Positions 28,427 to 37,307 of a stretch of DNA of 64,000 nucleotides are shown piece by piece (within the stretch, counting starts at the first letter, position 1; every line of letters begins with the position of its first letter). This DNA is from Lachnospiraceae bacterium (GTDB lineage: Bacteria; Bacillota; Clostridia; Lachnospirales; Lachnospiraceae). The position numbers were made by a program, and so were the translations under genes. The stretch is taken from contig CAJTCH010000013.1 of NCBI GenBank assembly GCA_910574715.1, positions 1 through 64,000 on the forward strand, given 5' to 3'. Under the pieces are notes generated by a model that saw nothing but the letters and a program-made list of their open reading frames with translations, ran no database searches and was not told the origin of the DNA.

Positions 28427-28738
28427 TTAATCAATCACTTCGCCTGTTGATTTTGCATAACGAACCTTCTTATCTCCGTCCATCTTGATACCCACTCTGG
28501 TCGCTTTACCTTTGTGCATATACATTACATTAGAGGCGTCGATCGGGCCTTCCTGACGGATGATTCCGCCATTCTGATTCGCAGCGTTTGGCTTTGTGTG
28601 CTTTGTCAGCATATTAACGCCTTCCACGACAACCTTGCCGTCCTTCTGGTTCACGGCGATAACCTTGCCCTCTTTGTCTTTACCCTTGCCGGCGATAACC
28701 TTAACGGTATCACCCTTCTTGATCTTTAACATTGACAT
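28427..28738 (-). CDS. rplX: 50S ribosomal protein L24
   Basis: A 103-residue L24 with the KOW motif in KIKKGDTVKVIAGKGKDKEG and a GGIIRQEGPIDASNVM block. I chose ATG 28738 after AAGGAGG; a longer frame begins inside rplN and is not needed. It starts 50S assembly with L3. Confidence 0.97.
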   Translation of the reverse strand: MSMLKIKKGDTVKVIAGKGKDKEGKVIAVNQKDGKVVVEGVNMLTKHTKPNAANQNGGIIRQEGPIDASNVMYMHKGKATRVGIKMDGDKKVRYAKSTGEVID

Positions 28739-28751
28739 CTCCTGCACCTCC

Positions 28752-29120
28752 TTAAAGAACTTCCGGAGCCAGGGAAACAATTCTCATGAACTGCTTGTCA
28801 CGAAGCTCCCTCGCTACTGGCCCGAAGATACGGGTTCCTCTTGGTGTCTTGTCTTCTTTTATAATAACAGCAGCATTCTCATCAAAACGGATATAAGAAC
28901 CGTCTTTACGGCGTGTGCTCTTCACGGTACGAACAACAACAGCCTTCACTACATCGCCTTTTTTAACAACGCCGCCTGGTGTTGCATCTTTAACGGTCGC
29001 AATAATTACATCGCCAATACTTGCATACCTTCTTGTTGAACCGCCAAGTACGCGGATACACAGTAACTCTTTTGCGCCTGTGTTGTCTGCTACTCTCAGT
29101 CTGCTTTCTTGCTGTATCAT
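28752..29120 (-). CDS. rplN: 50S ribosomal protein L14
   Basis: A 122-residue L14: [60 protein letters not shown]. It lies at the subunit interface near the factor-binding site. Confidence 0.98.
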   Translation of the reverse strand: MIQQESRLRVADNTGAKELLCIRVLGGSTRRYASIGDVIIATVKDATPGGVVKKGDVVKAVVVRTVKSTRRKDGSYIRFDENAAVIIKEDKTPRGTRIFGPVARELRDKQFMRIVSLAPEVL

Positions 29121-29139
29121 GCAGGTTTCCCTCCTTATA

Positions 29140-29394
29140 CTATTTCACTTTTTCCATAACCTCGACAAGTCTCCATCTCTTATCCTTAGAGAGCGGTCTT
29201 GTCTCCATAACTTTTACCTTGTCGCCGATGTTGCATTCGTTCGCTTCATCGTGAGCTTTTAATTTATAAGTTCTTTTAACGATCTTCTTATAAAGCGGAT
29301 GTTTTACATGATCTTCAACCGCAACAACAATGGTCTTATCCATTTTATTGCTGACAACCTTACCCACACGGGTTTTTCTAAGATTTCTTTCCAC
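29140..29394 (-). CDS. rpsQ: 30S ribosomal protein S17
   Basis: An 84-residue S17 (OB fold): [20 protein letters not shown], then [20 protein letters not shown] and [18 protein letters not shown]. The start is GTG at 29394 behind AGGAGTG. Confidence 0.97.
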   Translation of the reverse strand: MERNLRKTRVGKVVSNKMDKTIVVAVEDHVKHPLYKKIVKRTYKLKAHDEANECNIGDKVKVMETRPLSKDKRWRLVEVMEKVK

Positions 29395-29397
29395 GGT

Positions 29398-29604
29398 TTA
29401 CACTCCTTTTTGTGCCTGTGCCATTACAGTCTGGATTCTTGCGATATTTCTTCTTACTTCCTTGATTCTGCTTGTATTATCTAACTGATTCGTTGCGTTC
29501 TGGAATCTCAGATTAAAGAGTTCCTTTTTAGCAGCTACTAATTCTTCATTCAGCTCTGCAGCTGATTTTGTTCTTAAATCTTCTACAAATGCATTAATTT
29601 TCAC
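29398..29604 (-). CDS. rpmC: 50S ribosomal protein L29
   Basis: A 68-residue L29: [59 protein letters not shown] chose GTG 29604, eight bases after GGCGG; a GTG three codons upstream is also in frame. It overlaps the end of rplP by 11 bases. Confidence 0.96.
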   Translation of the reverse strand: MKINAFVEDLRTKSAAELNEELVAAKKELFNLRFQNATNQLDNTSRIKEVRRNIARIQTVMAQAQKGV

Positions 29605-30031
29605 TGTTATCACCGCCTTCTAAGTCTGCGCGAGAAACTACTTTACATTTACATGGCAGCTTGTGTGTAGCCAGACGAAGAGCTTCTCTCGCAACTTCCT
29701 CTGATACGCCGGCAATCTCGAACATTACACGGCCCGGTTTCACAACTGCTACCCAGTATTCTAAGGTTCCTTTACCAGAACCCATACGTGTCTCAGCTGG
29801 TTTCGTAGTTACAGGTTTATCCGGGAATATCTTGATCCATACTTTACCGCCACGCTTGATATAACGAGTCATAGCAATACGTGCAGCCTCGATCTGATTG
29901 GATTTGATCCAGCATGGTTCCATTGCAACGATACCATATTCACCGTTAGTAATCTTGTTTCCGCGAAGAGCTTTTCCCTTCATAGAACCACGGAATTGTT
30001 TACGACGTTTTACTCTCTTTGGCATTAACAT
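29594..30031 (-). CDS. rplP: 50S ribosomal protein L16
   Basis: A 145-residue L16: [60 protein letters not shown]. It binds the A-site region of 23S rRNA and tRNA. Confidence 0.98.
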   Translation of the reverse strand: MLMPKRVKRRKQFRGSMKGKALRGNKITNGEYGIVAMEPCWIKSNQIEAARIAMTRYIKRGGKVWIKIFPDKPVTTKPAETRMGSGKGTLEYWVAVVKPGRVMFEIAGVSEEVAREALRLATHKLPCKCKVVSRADLEGGDNSEN

Positions 30032-30034
30032 GAT

Positions 30035-30688
30035 TTATCTCTCTCCTTCCTTTGCTGCTTTTTCCGGAAGAACTTCGCCTTTATAGATCCATACCTTGAC
30101 ACCAACTTTTCCATAGGTTGTGTCTGCTTCAGCGAATCCGTAGTCAATGTCTGCTCTCAGTGTCTGAAGAGGAATCGTCCCCTCGCTGTAGAACTCTGTA
30201 CGAGCCATATCAGCTCCGCCGAGACGTCCCGATACGGATGTCTTAACTCCAAGCGCGCCTGACTTCATGGTTCTTGACATACAAGACTTCATTGCACGTC
30301 TGAAAGAGATACGGTTTTCAAGCTGTAATGCGATATTCTCTGCTACAAGCTGGGCATCTTTGTCCGGTCTCTTGATCTCCTTGATATCAACAACTAACTT
30401 CTTATCGGTAAACTGTGTAAGCTCGCCTTTTACTTTCTCAATCTCAGCGCCGCCCTTGCCGATCACTACGCCTGGCTTCGCTGTATAAATGATGATCTTA
30501 ACACGGTCGGATGCTCTCTCAATCTCAATTCTAGAAACTCCGGCGCTGTATAATCTCTTCTTAAGATACGTTCTGATTTCATGGTCTTCTACTAAGTAAT
30601 CTGCGAAATCCTTCTCTGCATACCACTTAGAATCCCAGTCTTTGATAATACCGACTCTCAAGCCATGAGGATTAACTTTCTGTCCCAT
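30035..30688 (-). CDS. rpsC: 30S ribosomal protein S3
   Basis: A 217-residue S3: [20 protein letters not shown], the KH domain [20 protein letters not shown] with its GxxG loop, and the C-terminal [20 protein letters not shown]. It forms the mRNA entry channel. Confidence 0.98.
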   Translation of the reverse strand: MGQKVNPHGLRVGIIKDWDSKWYAEKDFADYLVEDHEIRTYLKKRLYSAGVSRIEIERASDRVKIIIYTAKPGVVIGKGGAEIEKVKGELTQFTDKKLVVDIKEIKRPDKDAQLVAENIALQLENRISFRRAMKSCMSRTMKSGALGVKTSVSGRLGGADMARTEFYSEGTIPLQTLRADIDYGFAEADTTYGKVGVKVWIYKGEVLPEKAAKEGER

Positions 30689-30700
30689 GATTGCCCCTCC

Positions 30701-31087
30701 TTATCTTTCATCAAGCACCAGTGTAATGTGGCTCATTCTCTTCTCGATCCTGTAAGCCCTACCCTGTGCCCTCGGTCTGATTCTCTTCATTGTTGGCCCT
30801 TTATTCGCATAAGCCTCTGCGATATAAAGGTTCTCAGCATTCATACCGTTGTTGTTCTCAGCATTCGCAATCGCTGATTCCAGCAGTTTCTTTATTAAAC
30901 TAGAAGCATATCTTGGATTGTAAGTTAAAATACCAAGCGCTGTCGTTACATCCTTACCTCTGATGGCATCTAATACATAGCATGCTTTCTGGACAGAAAC
31001 TCTTGCATAAGATAACTTAGCAGAAGGTCTCGTATCTCTGTTATCATTTCTCTCTCTCTTGATTTGGGATCTGTGTCCTTTTGCCAT
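30701..31087 (-). CDS. rplV: 50S ribosomal protein L22
   Basis: A 128-residue L22. The domain opening is KLSYARVSVQKACYVLDAIR, the tunnel-lining loop is NLYIAEAYANKGPTMKRIRP, and the end RAQGRAYRIEKRMSHITLVL. It begins with a short extra basic N terminus. Confidence 0.98.
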   Translation of the reverse strand: MAKGHRSQIKRERNDNRDTRPSAKLSYARVSVQKACYVLDAIRGKDVTTALGILTYNPRYASSLIKKLLESAIANAENNNGMNAENLYIAEAYANKGPTMKRIRPRAQGRAYRIEKRMSHITLVLDER

Positions 31088-31113
31088 GGATGAACCCTCC
31101 TTTCACAATGTAA

Positions 31114-31395
31114 TTATCTAACTCTTGATTTCTTTTCGTCTTTTCCATGTCCTCTGTATGTCCTGGTTGCAACAAACTCGCCGAGCTTGTGTCCAACCAT
31201 ATCTTCTGTCACATATACAGGTACATGTTTTCTTCCGTCATGTACGGCAATTGTATGTCCAACCATGCTTGGGAAGATCGTAGAACGGCGGGACCAGGTC
31301 TTGATCACAGACTTGTCACCAGAAGCGTTCATTGCATCAATCTTCTTAAGCAGACTTGCATCTGCGAATGGTCCTTTTTTAACTGAACGTGCCAT
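31114..31395 (-). CDS. rpsS: 30S ribosomal protein S19
   Basis: A 93-residue S19: [60 protein letters not shown]. It sits in the 30S head next to S13. Confidence 0.98.
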   Translation of the reverse strand: MARSVKKGPFADASLLKKIDAMNASGDKSVIKTWSRRSTIFPSMVGHTIAVHDGRKHVPVYVTEDMVGHKLGEFVATRTYRGHGKDEKKSRVR

Positions 31396-31419
31396 AGGTT
31401 ATAACCTCCTCCATGAAAA

Positions 31420-32262
31420 TTATTTGATTGCTCTGCCATCTCTTCTTCTTACGATCAGCTTGTTAGATGACTTGTTCTTCTTCCTTGTCTTAAGACCAAG
31501 TGCTGGCTTGCCCCAAGGTGTACATGGACCCGGACGGCCGATTCCTGTCTTACCTTCACCACCGCCGTGCGGATGGTCATTCGGGTTCATAACAGAACCG
31601 CGGACTGTCGGTCTGAATCCCATGTGGCGTTTACGTCCTGCTTTACCGATATTGATCAGGTTGTGATCTCCGTTGCCTACAACACCGATAGATGCGCGGC
31701 AATTGATCGGAACCATTCTCATCTCCCCTGACGGGAGTCTCAAAGTTGCATACTTGCCTTCCTTAGCCATCAGCTGTGCGCTGTTACCAGCGGAACGAAC
31801 CAGCTGACCGCCTTTTCCAGGATAGAGCTCGATATTGTGAATCTGAGTACCTACCGGAATCTCAGAAAGAGGGAGACAATTGCCGACCCTTACTTCGGCC
31901 TCCGGTCCGTTCATGACCTTCATTCCATCCTTCAGTCCTTCCGGAGCAATGATATATGCTTTCTCACCATCCTCATAGCAGATCAGAGCGATATTCGCAG
32001 ATCTGTTCGGATCATACTCAATACCAAGAACAGTTGCGTGGATACCGTCTTTTCTCCTCTTGAAGTCGATAATTCTATATTTTCTCTTAGCGCCGCCTCC
32101 GCGGTGTCTAACTGTAATCTTACCTTGATTGTTACGTCCTGCCTGTCTGCTCTTCGGAGCTAACAAAGACTTCTCCGGTGTCTTCTTGCTGATCTCAGAG
32201 AAATCAGAACCAGTCATCTGTCTTCTGGAAGGCGTATATGGGCGGTATGTTTTAATTCCCAT
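31420..32262 (-). CDS. rplB: 50S ribosomal protein L2
   Basis: A 280-residue L2: [40 protein letters not shown], and the C-terminal [20 protein letters not shown] containing the conserved His needed for peptidyl transfer. The next spacer, toward rplW, is unusually long. Confidence 0.98.
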   Translation of the reverse strand: MGIKTYRPYTPSRRQMTGSDFSEISKKTPEKSLLAPKSRQAGRNNQGKITVRHRGGGAKRKYRIIDFKRRKDGIHATVLGIEYDPNRSANIALICYEDGEKAYIIAPEGLKDGMKVMNGPEAEVRVGNCLPLSEIPVGTQIHNIELYPGKGGQLVRSAGNSAQLMAKEGKYATLRLPSGEMRMVPINCRASIGVVGNGDHNLINIGKAGRKRHMGFRPTVRGSVMNPNDHPHGGGEGKTGIGRPGPCTPWGKPALGLKTRKKNKSSNKLIVRRRDGRAIK

Positions 32263-32581
32263 GATTGCTTCTCCTTTCGAATCCTAATTATTATTGTCAC
32301 GGAATTGCACCGTATATTGAACACTTAGCGAGGTCCCTCACGAGCTTAGTGTGAAAATACACCTGGATACTTAGCGAGGTCCTTCACGAGCTTAGTAGCC
32401 ACGGTGTCTCCTTGCCAGGTCTTTCACGAGCTTAGTGCTCCATCATTTTCTCGGTTATATTCACTTCTGCGCGCTCCGCGCGGTGAATGTTCGCTTCGCT
32501 AAGCTCGGAAGAACCTCGCTAAGCTCACCGAACAGGGTCCGACTAAGGCTCAGCCTGCGCTGCGCTTGTCTTCGCCAAGTC
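32263..32581. repeat. 319-base rplB-rplW spacer packed with repeats
   Basis: No gene is seen. Three near-copies of a 28-base unit lie in tandem: 32323-32350, 32369-32396 and 32410-32437 (consensus ACTTAGCGAGGTCC, then YTCACGAGCTTAGT). A fourth, inverted core (AAGCTCGGAAGAACCTCGCT) lies at 32500-32519 inside a two-hairpin element at 32459-32533. In that element hairpin 1 is ATTCAC..GTGAAT and hairpin 2 is GTTCG..CGAAC. The same core occurs in the rpsD-rpsK and rpsK-rpsM spacers. Confidence 0.7.
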
Positions 32582-32887
32582 TTATAACCCTTCAAAAATC
32601 TCGATCTCTGCGCTGTCAGCTGTAAGCTTCACAATCGCTTTCTTCGTCTTAGCTGTCTTGCCGAACTGCATGGTTCCGCGCACTCTTCTCTTCTTGCCCG
32701 GGCAGTTCATGGTGTTCACGCTCTCCACCTTGGTTCCGTTGAACATCTTCTCAACAGCTTCTTTTACCTGAGACTTGGTTGCTTCCGGGTGAACTAAGAA
32801 CGTATACTTCTTCTCTCCCATCAGCTCCATACTCTTCTCTGTTACAACCGGTTTAAGGATCACATCATAATATTGAATATTAGCCAT
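32582..32887 (-). CDS. rplW: 50S ribosomal protein L23
   Basis: A 101-residue L23: YYDVILKPVVTEKSMELMGE, YTFLVHPEATKSQVKEAVEK, NTMNCPGKKRRVRGTMQFGK. It docks trigger factor and SRP at the exit tunnel. Its start overlaps the rplD stop by one base. Confidence 0.98.
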   Translation of the reverse strand: MANIQYYDVILKPVVTEKSMELMGEKKYTFLVHPEATKSQVKEAVEKMFNGTKVESVNTMNCPGKKRRVRGTMQFGKTAKTKKAIVKLTADSAEIEIFEGL

Positions 32888-33507
32888 TATGCGTACACCT
32901 CCTCGATGCTGGCAACAGCAGCTTTCGTTGCGATCACTGTGTTGTACTTCAGGATATCATACACATTGATGGTATTAGTTCTTGCAGTCTTCACATCTGC
33001 GATATTTCTCGCAGACAGCTCTGCATTCTTATTGCCGTCCTCTAATACTACCAATGCCTTGGATACATCTAAATTCTTCAGGATATTAGCGAAATTCTTC
33101 GTCTTGATCTCATCAAAGCTGATCTCGTCGATCACGATGAACTTCTTCTCCTCTACTCTGGATGTAAGAGCGGACTTAAGTGCTGCTCTCTTCTCCTTCT
33201 TATTCATCTTGAATGAATAGTCTCTCGGTACAGGTGCGAATACTACGCCGCCGCCTGTCCACTGCGGAGCTCTCGTTGAACCCTGTCTTGCATGACCGGT
33301 CCCCTTCTGTCTCCATGGTTTTCTGCCGCCTCCGGAAACTTCAGAACGCGTCTTGGCCTTCTGCGTTCCCTGGCGTTTATTTGCAAGCTGGCTGACAACT
33401 GCCATGTGTACAAGATGCTCATTCACTTCCACACCAAATACAGCATCGTTTAAGTCGATCGTACCAACTTCTTTGCCTTCGATGTTATAAACGGATACGT
33501 TTGCCAT
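32887..33507 (-). CDS. rplD: 50S ribosomal protein L4
   Basis: A 206-residue L4: MANVSVYNIEGKEVGTIDLN, then TRSEVSGGGRKPWRQKGTGH and the RQGSTRAPQWTGGGVVFAPV tunnel loop. In some bacteria L4 represses its own operon through the leader. ATG 33507 has AAGGAGG about ten bases upstream, so I prefer it to a start nine codons earlier. Confidence 0.98.
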   Translation of the reverse strand: MANVSVYNIEGKEVGTIDLNDAVFGVEVNEHLVHMAVVSQLANKRQGTQKAKTRSEVSGGGRKPWRQKGTGHARQGSTRAPQWTGGGVVFAPVPRDYSFKMNKKEKRAALKSALTSRVEEKKFIVIDEISFDEIKTKNFANILKNLDVSKALVVLEDGNKNAELSARNIADVKTARTNTINVYDILKYNTVIATKAAVASIEEVYA

Positions 33508-33537
33508 CTTAAAGTGTCCTCCTTCCTTCGCCAAAGC

Positions 33538-34218
33538 TTAAATAGCTTTTACTGCTTCTTTAATAGTTACTAAAGACTTCTTCGGTCCCGGTACAGACCC
33601 CTTGATCAGAAGCAGGTTGTTCTCTGCGTCCACACGTACAACCTCAAGGTTCTGGATCGTGATCCTCTTGTTACCCATCTGACCAGGCATCTTCTTGCCC
33701 TTGAACACCTTGCTCGGATCAGAAGCAGCTCCGTTAGAACCTGCATGACGGTGGAACTTGGAACCATGTGTCATAGGCCCTCTGTGCTGACCATGTCTCT
33801 TGATCGCGCCCTGGAATCCCTTACCTTTGGAGATTGCCGTCGCATCGATCTTATCGCCTGCCGCGAAGATATCAGCCTTGATCTCCTGTCCCAATTCATA
33901 CTCGCCAGCATTCTCGAACTTGAACTCTCTTACAAATCTCTTGCCGGTAACTCCCGCTTTCGCGAAATGTCCCTGCTCTGCCTTCGTAACGCCATGACGA
34001 TGAACGATTTCCTTCTTACCACTCTTATCCTTGTTGACAATTCTGTCTTTCTTATCAACGAACCCAACCTGAACAGCCTCATAACCGTCATTCTCGACCG
34101 TCTTGATCTGTGTTACCACACAAGGCCCGGCCTGAAGAACAGTAACCGGCGTCAGCGTTCCGTCTTCGTTGAAGATCTGAGTCATTCCGACTTTTGTAGC
34201 TAAGATAGCTTTCTTCAT
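33538..34218 (-). CDS. rplC: 50S ribosomal protein L3
   Basis: A 226-residue L3: [20 protein letters not shown], and [20 protein letters not shown] with [14 protein letters not shown], the loop that reaches the peptidyl transferase centre. It starts 50S assembly. Confidence 0.98.
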   Translation of the reverse strand: MKKAILATKVGMTQIFNEDGTLTPVTVLQAGPCVVTQIKTVENDGYEAVQVGFVDKKDRIVNKDKSGKKEIVHRHGVTKAEQGHFAKAGVTGKRFVREFKFENAGEYELGQEIKADIFAAGDKIDATAISKGKGFQGAIKRHGQHRGPMTHGSKFHRHAGSNGAASDPSKVFKGKKMPGQMGNKRITIQNLEVVRVDAENNLLLIKGSVPGPKKSLVTIKEAVKAI

Positions 34219-34279
34219 TATAATTACCTCCTGTTATTTACAGCGGAGCGCATATCACGCTCATCCTAAATGATAGGAA

Positions 34280-34600
34280 CTACTGTTTGCTTTTCATCTT
34301 GATATCAATATACACACCTGCAGGCATCTCAAGCCTTGATAACGCGTCAACCGTCTTCTGGGTCGGTGCGATGATATCGATCAGTCTCTTATGAGTCCTC
34401 TGCTCGAACTGCTCCCTGGAATCCTTATACTTATGAACAGCCCTTAAGATCGTAACAACTTCCTTCTTGGTCGGAAGCGGTACCGGTCCGCTCACCTTAG
34501 ATCCGTTCTTCTTAACAGTTTCGATGATTTTCCTGGCGGATGCATCAACCATCTGATGGTCATACGCCTTCAAAGTGATTCTCATTACTTGACTTGCCAT
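34280..34600 (-). CDS. rpsJ: 30S ribosomal protein S10
   Basis: A 106-residue S10, first gene of the cluster: [61 protein letters not shown]10 (NusE) also works in antitermination with NusB. I chose ATG 34600 because AAGGAGG lies just upstream; the upstream reading frame lacks a site and runs through leader hairpins. Confidence 0.98.
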   Translation of the reverse strand: MASQVMRITLKAYDHQMVDASARKIIETVKKNGSKVSGPVPLPTKKEVVTILRAVHKYKDSREQFEQRTHKRLIDIIAPTQKTVDALSRLEMPAGVYIDIKMKSKQ

Positions 34601-34889
34601 AAAAAAAGTCGCCTCCTTATTCGTACTTTTCAACAGTACGACAAGCGGTGACTGTACACTCTCCCGTGTGTGTCGTGAGAACCTCACACGTCGTATATAG
34701 CACTTTCCAGCCGTCAAAGGCTGTCTTACGTGCGGTACATACAGCCCTTAATCTGCGGCGCAGTACCAACGATTACAGTGTTACAGTGACTTGTCGCCAG
34801 TTTCCTAACTTGACATTCGCTCCACGGAAAACCTGCCATATATAAGCAGCAACCTCGCGCTTCAACGCTATCAATGTCACAGCTTTTTT
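34601..34889 (-). promoter_or_regulatory. Untranslated leader of the S10 operon
   Basis: About 283 bases lie between the predicted start of transcription and rpsJ. Hairpins visible on the minus strand include CAGCC-TTTGAC-GGCTG (34709-34724) and CGTACT..AGTACG (34620-34637). Such leaders often serve feedback control by a ribosomal protein; no known L4-type site is recognisable here. Confidence 0.4.
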
Positions 34890-34918
34890 AGTATATCTGA
34901 GGAAACCGCATTTTTCAA
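34890..34918 (-). promoter_or_regulatory. Main promoter of the S10 operon
   Basis: Minus strand TTGAAA (34913-34918), 17-base spacer, TATACT (34890-34895), flanked by A-runs upstream. It is the best sigma-A match before rpsJ. Confidence 0.6.
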
Positions 34919-35031
34919 GCCTTTTTTTAGAAATATTGTATTTTTTTTCATACATAGGATCCGCCGGAAATCTAATTTAAGAAAGTTTTAAAAAATATTT
35001 TGCATTTTGCCCAAACAAACACAAGAAATCA

Positions 35032-35060
35032 TTGACTTTTTCGTGCGATAATGATAAATT
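35032..35060 (+). promoter_or_regulatory. Candidate promoter for the permease-like gene
   Basis: TTGACT (35032-35037), 17 bases, TAAATT (35055-35060), about 80 bases before the start codon at 35144. Confidence 0.45.
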
Positions 35061-35143
35061 GATTATATCAGAGATGATAAATCGGGGTATCGTCTTTGAA
35101 GAAGCTATACTAATCTATTCTAAAAGATCTGGAGGGAGAAATT

Positions 35144-36034
35144 ATGTTACTAGCACTACAAATTTTATTCGGCGTACTGGCAGCCGGCACCGGACTCGGA
35201 CTTATCGTCGACATCTTTAAAAATCGTATGGACGGTCTTAAGAATGCCACCGGCAAGCAGTGGGCATCTGGTTTTGCAGTAGGTATCGTTGCTAACTTCT
35301 TAGACACACTTGGCTGCGGCTCTTTCGCCCCATCGACGTTCATGTACAAACTTTTCAACCAAATCGATGATATCGATATTCCTGGTACTCTGAACGTTGG
35401 AGATACATTCCCTGTTATTTTTGAGGCATTTATCTTCACGGCTTCCGTAGATTGTGATCCTAAGTTCTTGTGGATCATGTATATCTGTGCCGCTGTAGGC
35501 TCTTTCGGATTCGCGACTATCGTAACGAAGTGGCCTCGCAACAAGATCAGATACGCTCTTGGCTTTATTATGATTCCTCTTGCAATTATCATGCTGTGTA
35601 AGAACACTGGTGTGGGACCATTCGGAATCGTTGGAACGGCTACCGGATTAACCGGCTGGAAATTGATCGTGGCTGCTGCTCTTAACATTTTGTGGGGCGC
35701 TCTCATGGATATCGGCTTCGGTCTGTATGCACCATGTATGGCTACATGTCTTCTGCTCGGCGTTGATGCCGGAGCTTGTTTCCCAGTATTCATGGGATCA
35801 TGTGCCTGCCTGATGCCGGCATGTTCTATTGAGTTCATCAGGACTCACAGATACGATGTACCGCATACAGTCGGTAACGCTCTCGGCGGATGTATCGGTG
35901 TATTTATCGCATGGAAGCTCATCACTAACCTGCCGATGTTCTGGCTGATCAATCTGATCTGTGTAGTTCTTCTTTGGACATCATACTCACTGCTCAGCGC
36001 AGCTAACAAGGACAGGAAGGCTGGAATAGCTTAA
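35144..36034 (+). CDS. TSUP-like (TauE/SafE) membrane permease
   Basis: A 296-residue membrane protein with about eight hydrophobic segments. The ANFLDTLGCGSFAPSTFMYK stretch near residue 50 and the following IPGTLNVGDTFPVIFEAFIF resemble the conserved repeat of TSUP permeases, which move sulfite, sulfonates or small organic anions. Several Cys residues (CACLMPACS near residues 223-231) are unusual. It starts behind GGAGGG. It stands alone with its own promoter and terminator, diverging from the ribosomal operon. The substrate is unknown; closeness to the prd and selenium loci may be chance. Confidence 0.55.
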   Translation: MLLALQILFGVLAAGTGLGLIVDIFKNRMDGLKNATGKQWASGFAVGIVANFLDTLGCGSFAPSTFMYKLFNQIDDIDIPGTLNVGDTFPVIFEAFIFTASVDCDPKFLWIMYICAAVGSFGFATIVTKWPRNKIRYALGFIMIPLAIIMLCKNTGVGPFGIVGTATGLTGWKLIVAAALNILWGALMDIGFGLYAPCMATCLLLGVDAGACFPVFMGSCACLMPACSIEFIRTHRYDVPHTVGNALGGCIGVFIAWKLITNLPMFWLINLICVVLLWTSYSLLSAANKDRKAGIA

Positions 36035-36057
36035 GCAATTTAATTATAAGAATACAT

Positions 36058-36099
36058 ACATAAATGGCCGCTCCGACCGGGCAGCCATTTATGTTTTTT
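36058..36099 (+). terminator. Terminator after the permease-like gene
   Basis: The stem ACATAAATGGC pairs with GCCATTTATGT (36058-36094) and is followed by TTTTTT. Confidence 0.88.
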
Positions 36100-36136
36100 A
36101 CTACAAAATATTTATCACAGAAATCGGAGAAATAAG

Positions 36137-36676
36137 ATGTTCATAAATGAATACATAATGAATCGAAGACGTTATGATAAATGGGCAACTCCTAAGTTTT
36201 GGAAGTTACCTATTTTTTATGTGTACCTTGTCATATTTGTTGCGGGGGTTTTTGGCTGGATCTATTTCGAGAGGGTTAACGCTCCTGCAAGATGGCAGAC
36301 GATCGGCGCATTCCTTACTTTTGTCGCAGTATACAGGGGAGTTTTTTTCAGATGGATGCACGCCGACAAAACATTCCGCCTTACCCGCGCGAACTACTTC
36401 GGCGGCAAGGATTGGACCTGTAAGGTGATCGTAGGTGAGAGGAATATCTCTCTGTATATCAATGGGAAGATCAATAACAAAGTCGAATGGGACCAAATCC
36501 TCAGATTCGAAGAAGCCAAATCCTACTTCCGATTATCAACAGACGAATACAACGAAGGCGTCATGATCGACAAAGCATCCTTTACCGAGGGCGATATCGA
36601 CAGCTTCAGACAATGGATGCTCGATAAACATCCTGAGATCAAATACGGGCCTGTAACCCCATCACTTGATAAATAA
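36137..36676 (+). CDS. YcxB-like membrane protein
   Basis: A 179-residue protein with two close membrane helices (YVYLVIFVAGVFGWIYF and WQTIGAFLTFVAVYRGVFF) and a C-terminal soluble domain. Segments such as NISLYINGKINNKVEWDQIL and SFTEGDIDSFRQWMLDKHP fit the YcxB-like domain seen in many Firmicutes membrane proteins of unknown role. It has GGAGAAATAAG just before ATG 36137. There is no clear partner gene. Confidence 0.6.
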   Translation: MFINEYIMNRRRYDKWATPKFWKLPIFYVYLVIFVAGVFGWIYFERVNAPARWQTIGAFLTFVAVYRGVFFRWMHADKTFRLTRANYFGGKDWTCKVIVGERNISLYINGKINNKVEWDQILRFEEAKSYFRLSTDEYNEGVMIDKASFTEGDIDSFRQWMLDKHPEIKYGPVTPSLDK

Positions 36677-36813
36677 ACAGCCTCAGACGCTCTCTCCCGC
36701 CACGAGGCCTCCTACGGCGTCAGAAGTTCAACATCAAATTGCATAAAACTTTTGTGTACTTATAATAAATAATTGTTATTTTGCATGAAATTTATTTTTA
36801 CTCTGCAATAGTA

Positions 36814-36842
36814 TTGACATAAAAATACAAAAATGATATATT
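36814..36842 (+). promoter_or_regulatory. Strong sigma-A promoter of the ncRNA candidate
   Basis: Perfect TTGACA (36814-36819), 17-base AT-rich spacer, TATATT (36837-36842). No gene follows in a normal distance, which points to an untranslated RNA. Confidence 0.7.
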
Positions 36843-36848
36843 AAACAC

Positions 36849-37125
36849 ATCTTAAATGTATAAACTTTTTCAAACATTACAAAGTGTTTATTTTATGAAA
36901 AGTTTATACATTAAGTGACCGTTGCGGTTGTATTTGCAGTTACGCAGCTTGCCGATCGTTTCCCCCAAGAACGTTCTTGCAGCAGCGTACTCAATTAATA
37001 TATACGCCTCTTTTAGAGGAGCATTCCCCAGCTTTGTATATACAAAACTGCAATGCAACGAGGAAAACCTCTCAATGACATACCAAAAAGAAAGGGCACG
37101 ACATACAGGTCGTGCCTTTTCTTTT
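36849..37125 (+). ncRNA. Candidate structured small RNA, about 277 nt
   Basis: Between the promoter and a clear terminator lies a transcript without a credible gene. A 5' hairpin has near-perfect 18-19 base arms (36851-36871 with 36897-36915, CTTAATGTATAAACTTTT type). Then a long-range stem closes a multi-branched domain: CGTTGC (36920-36925) with GCAACG (37055-37060), and TTGCAGTT (36934-36941) with AACTGCAA (37046-37053). Inside are CCTCT-TTT-AGAGG and TTTGTATATACAAA hairpins; after it, GAGG-AAAA-CCTC (37060-37071). It does not match the core of RNase P, tmRNA or SRP RNA as I know them. 6S RNA or a gut-Clostridia Rfam family remain possible. Confidence 0.6.
37091..37125 (+). terminator. Terminator of the ncRNA candidate
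   Basis: GGCACGAC-ATACAG-GTCGTGCC (37095-37116) followed by TTTTCTTTT; A-rich on the other side, so it may also work on the minus strand. Confidence 0.88.
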
Positions 37126-37218
37126 CGTATTTATATCCCGATCACTTATCTATCACCTGTCTATCATCGGTCTGTCATCTCTCTATCGCCTGTCTATCCC
37201 TGTCGTTATCCCGATCTC

Positions 37219-37265
37219 CAAAAAGAAAGAGACCCGCATCGTCAATCCCCGATGCGGAATCTCTT
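37219..37265 (-). terminator. Terminator after prdE
   Basis: AGAGATTCCGCATCG pairs with CGATGCGGGTCTCT on the minus strand (37228-37264), followed by TTCTTTTTGG. Confidence 0.88.
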
Positions 37266-37307
37266 CCAACCTCTCTGAAATTACTTCATCAAACTGCAAA
37301 AGAACAC

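Larger units (their letters stand above)
36677..37307. other. 630-base gene-free stretch: ncRNA candidate and prdE terminator
   Basis: It contains a strong plus-strand promoter (36814-36842), a structured transcript candidate ending in a terminator at 37125, a pyrimidine-rich stretch with repeated CTGTCTATC/CTATC units (37140-37215), and the minus-strand terminator of prdE (37219-37265). Plus-strand reading frames that start near 37050-37110 run straight through the terminator and have no proper ribosome binding site. Confidence 0.6.

Noticed and set aside
35110..35838. Minus-strand 242-codon frame opposite the permease-like gene
   Set aside because: Antisense shadow; the plus-strand gene has promoter, ribosome binding site, membrane pattern and terminator.
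37140..37215. CRISPR-like or tandem repeat in the CTATC-rich stretch
   Set aside because: Units are short, uneven and without spacers of constant size; it is a low-complexity pyrimidine stretch. No CRISPR array is seen in the window.
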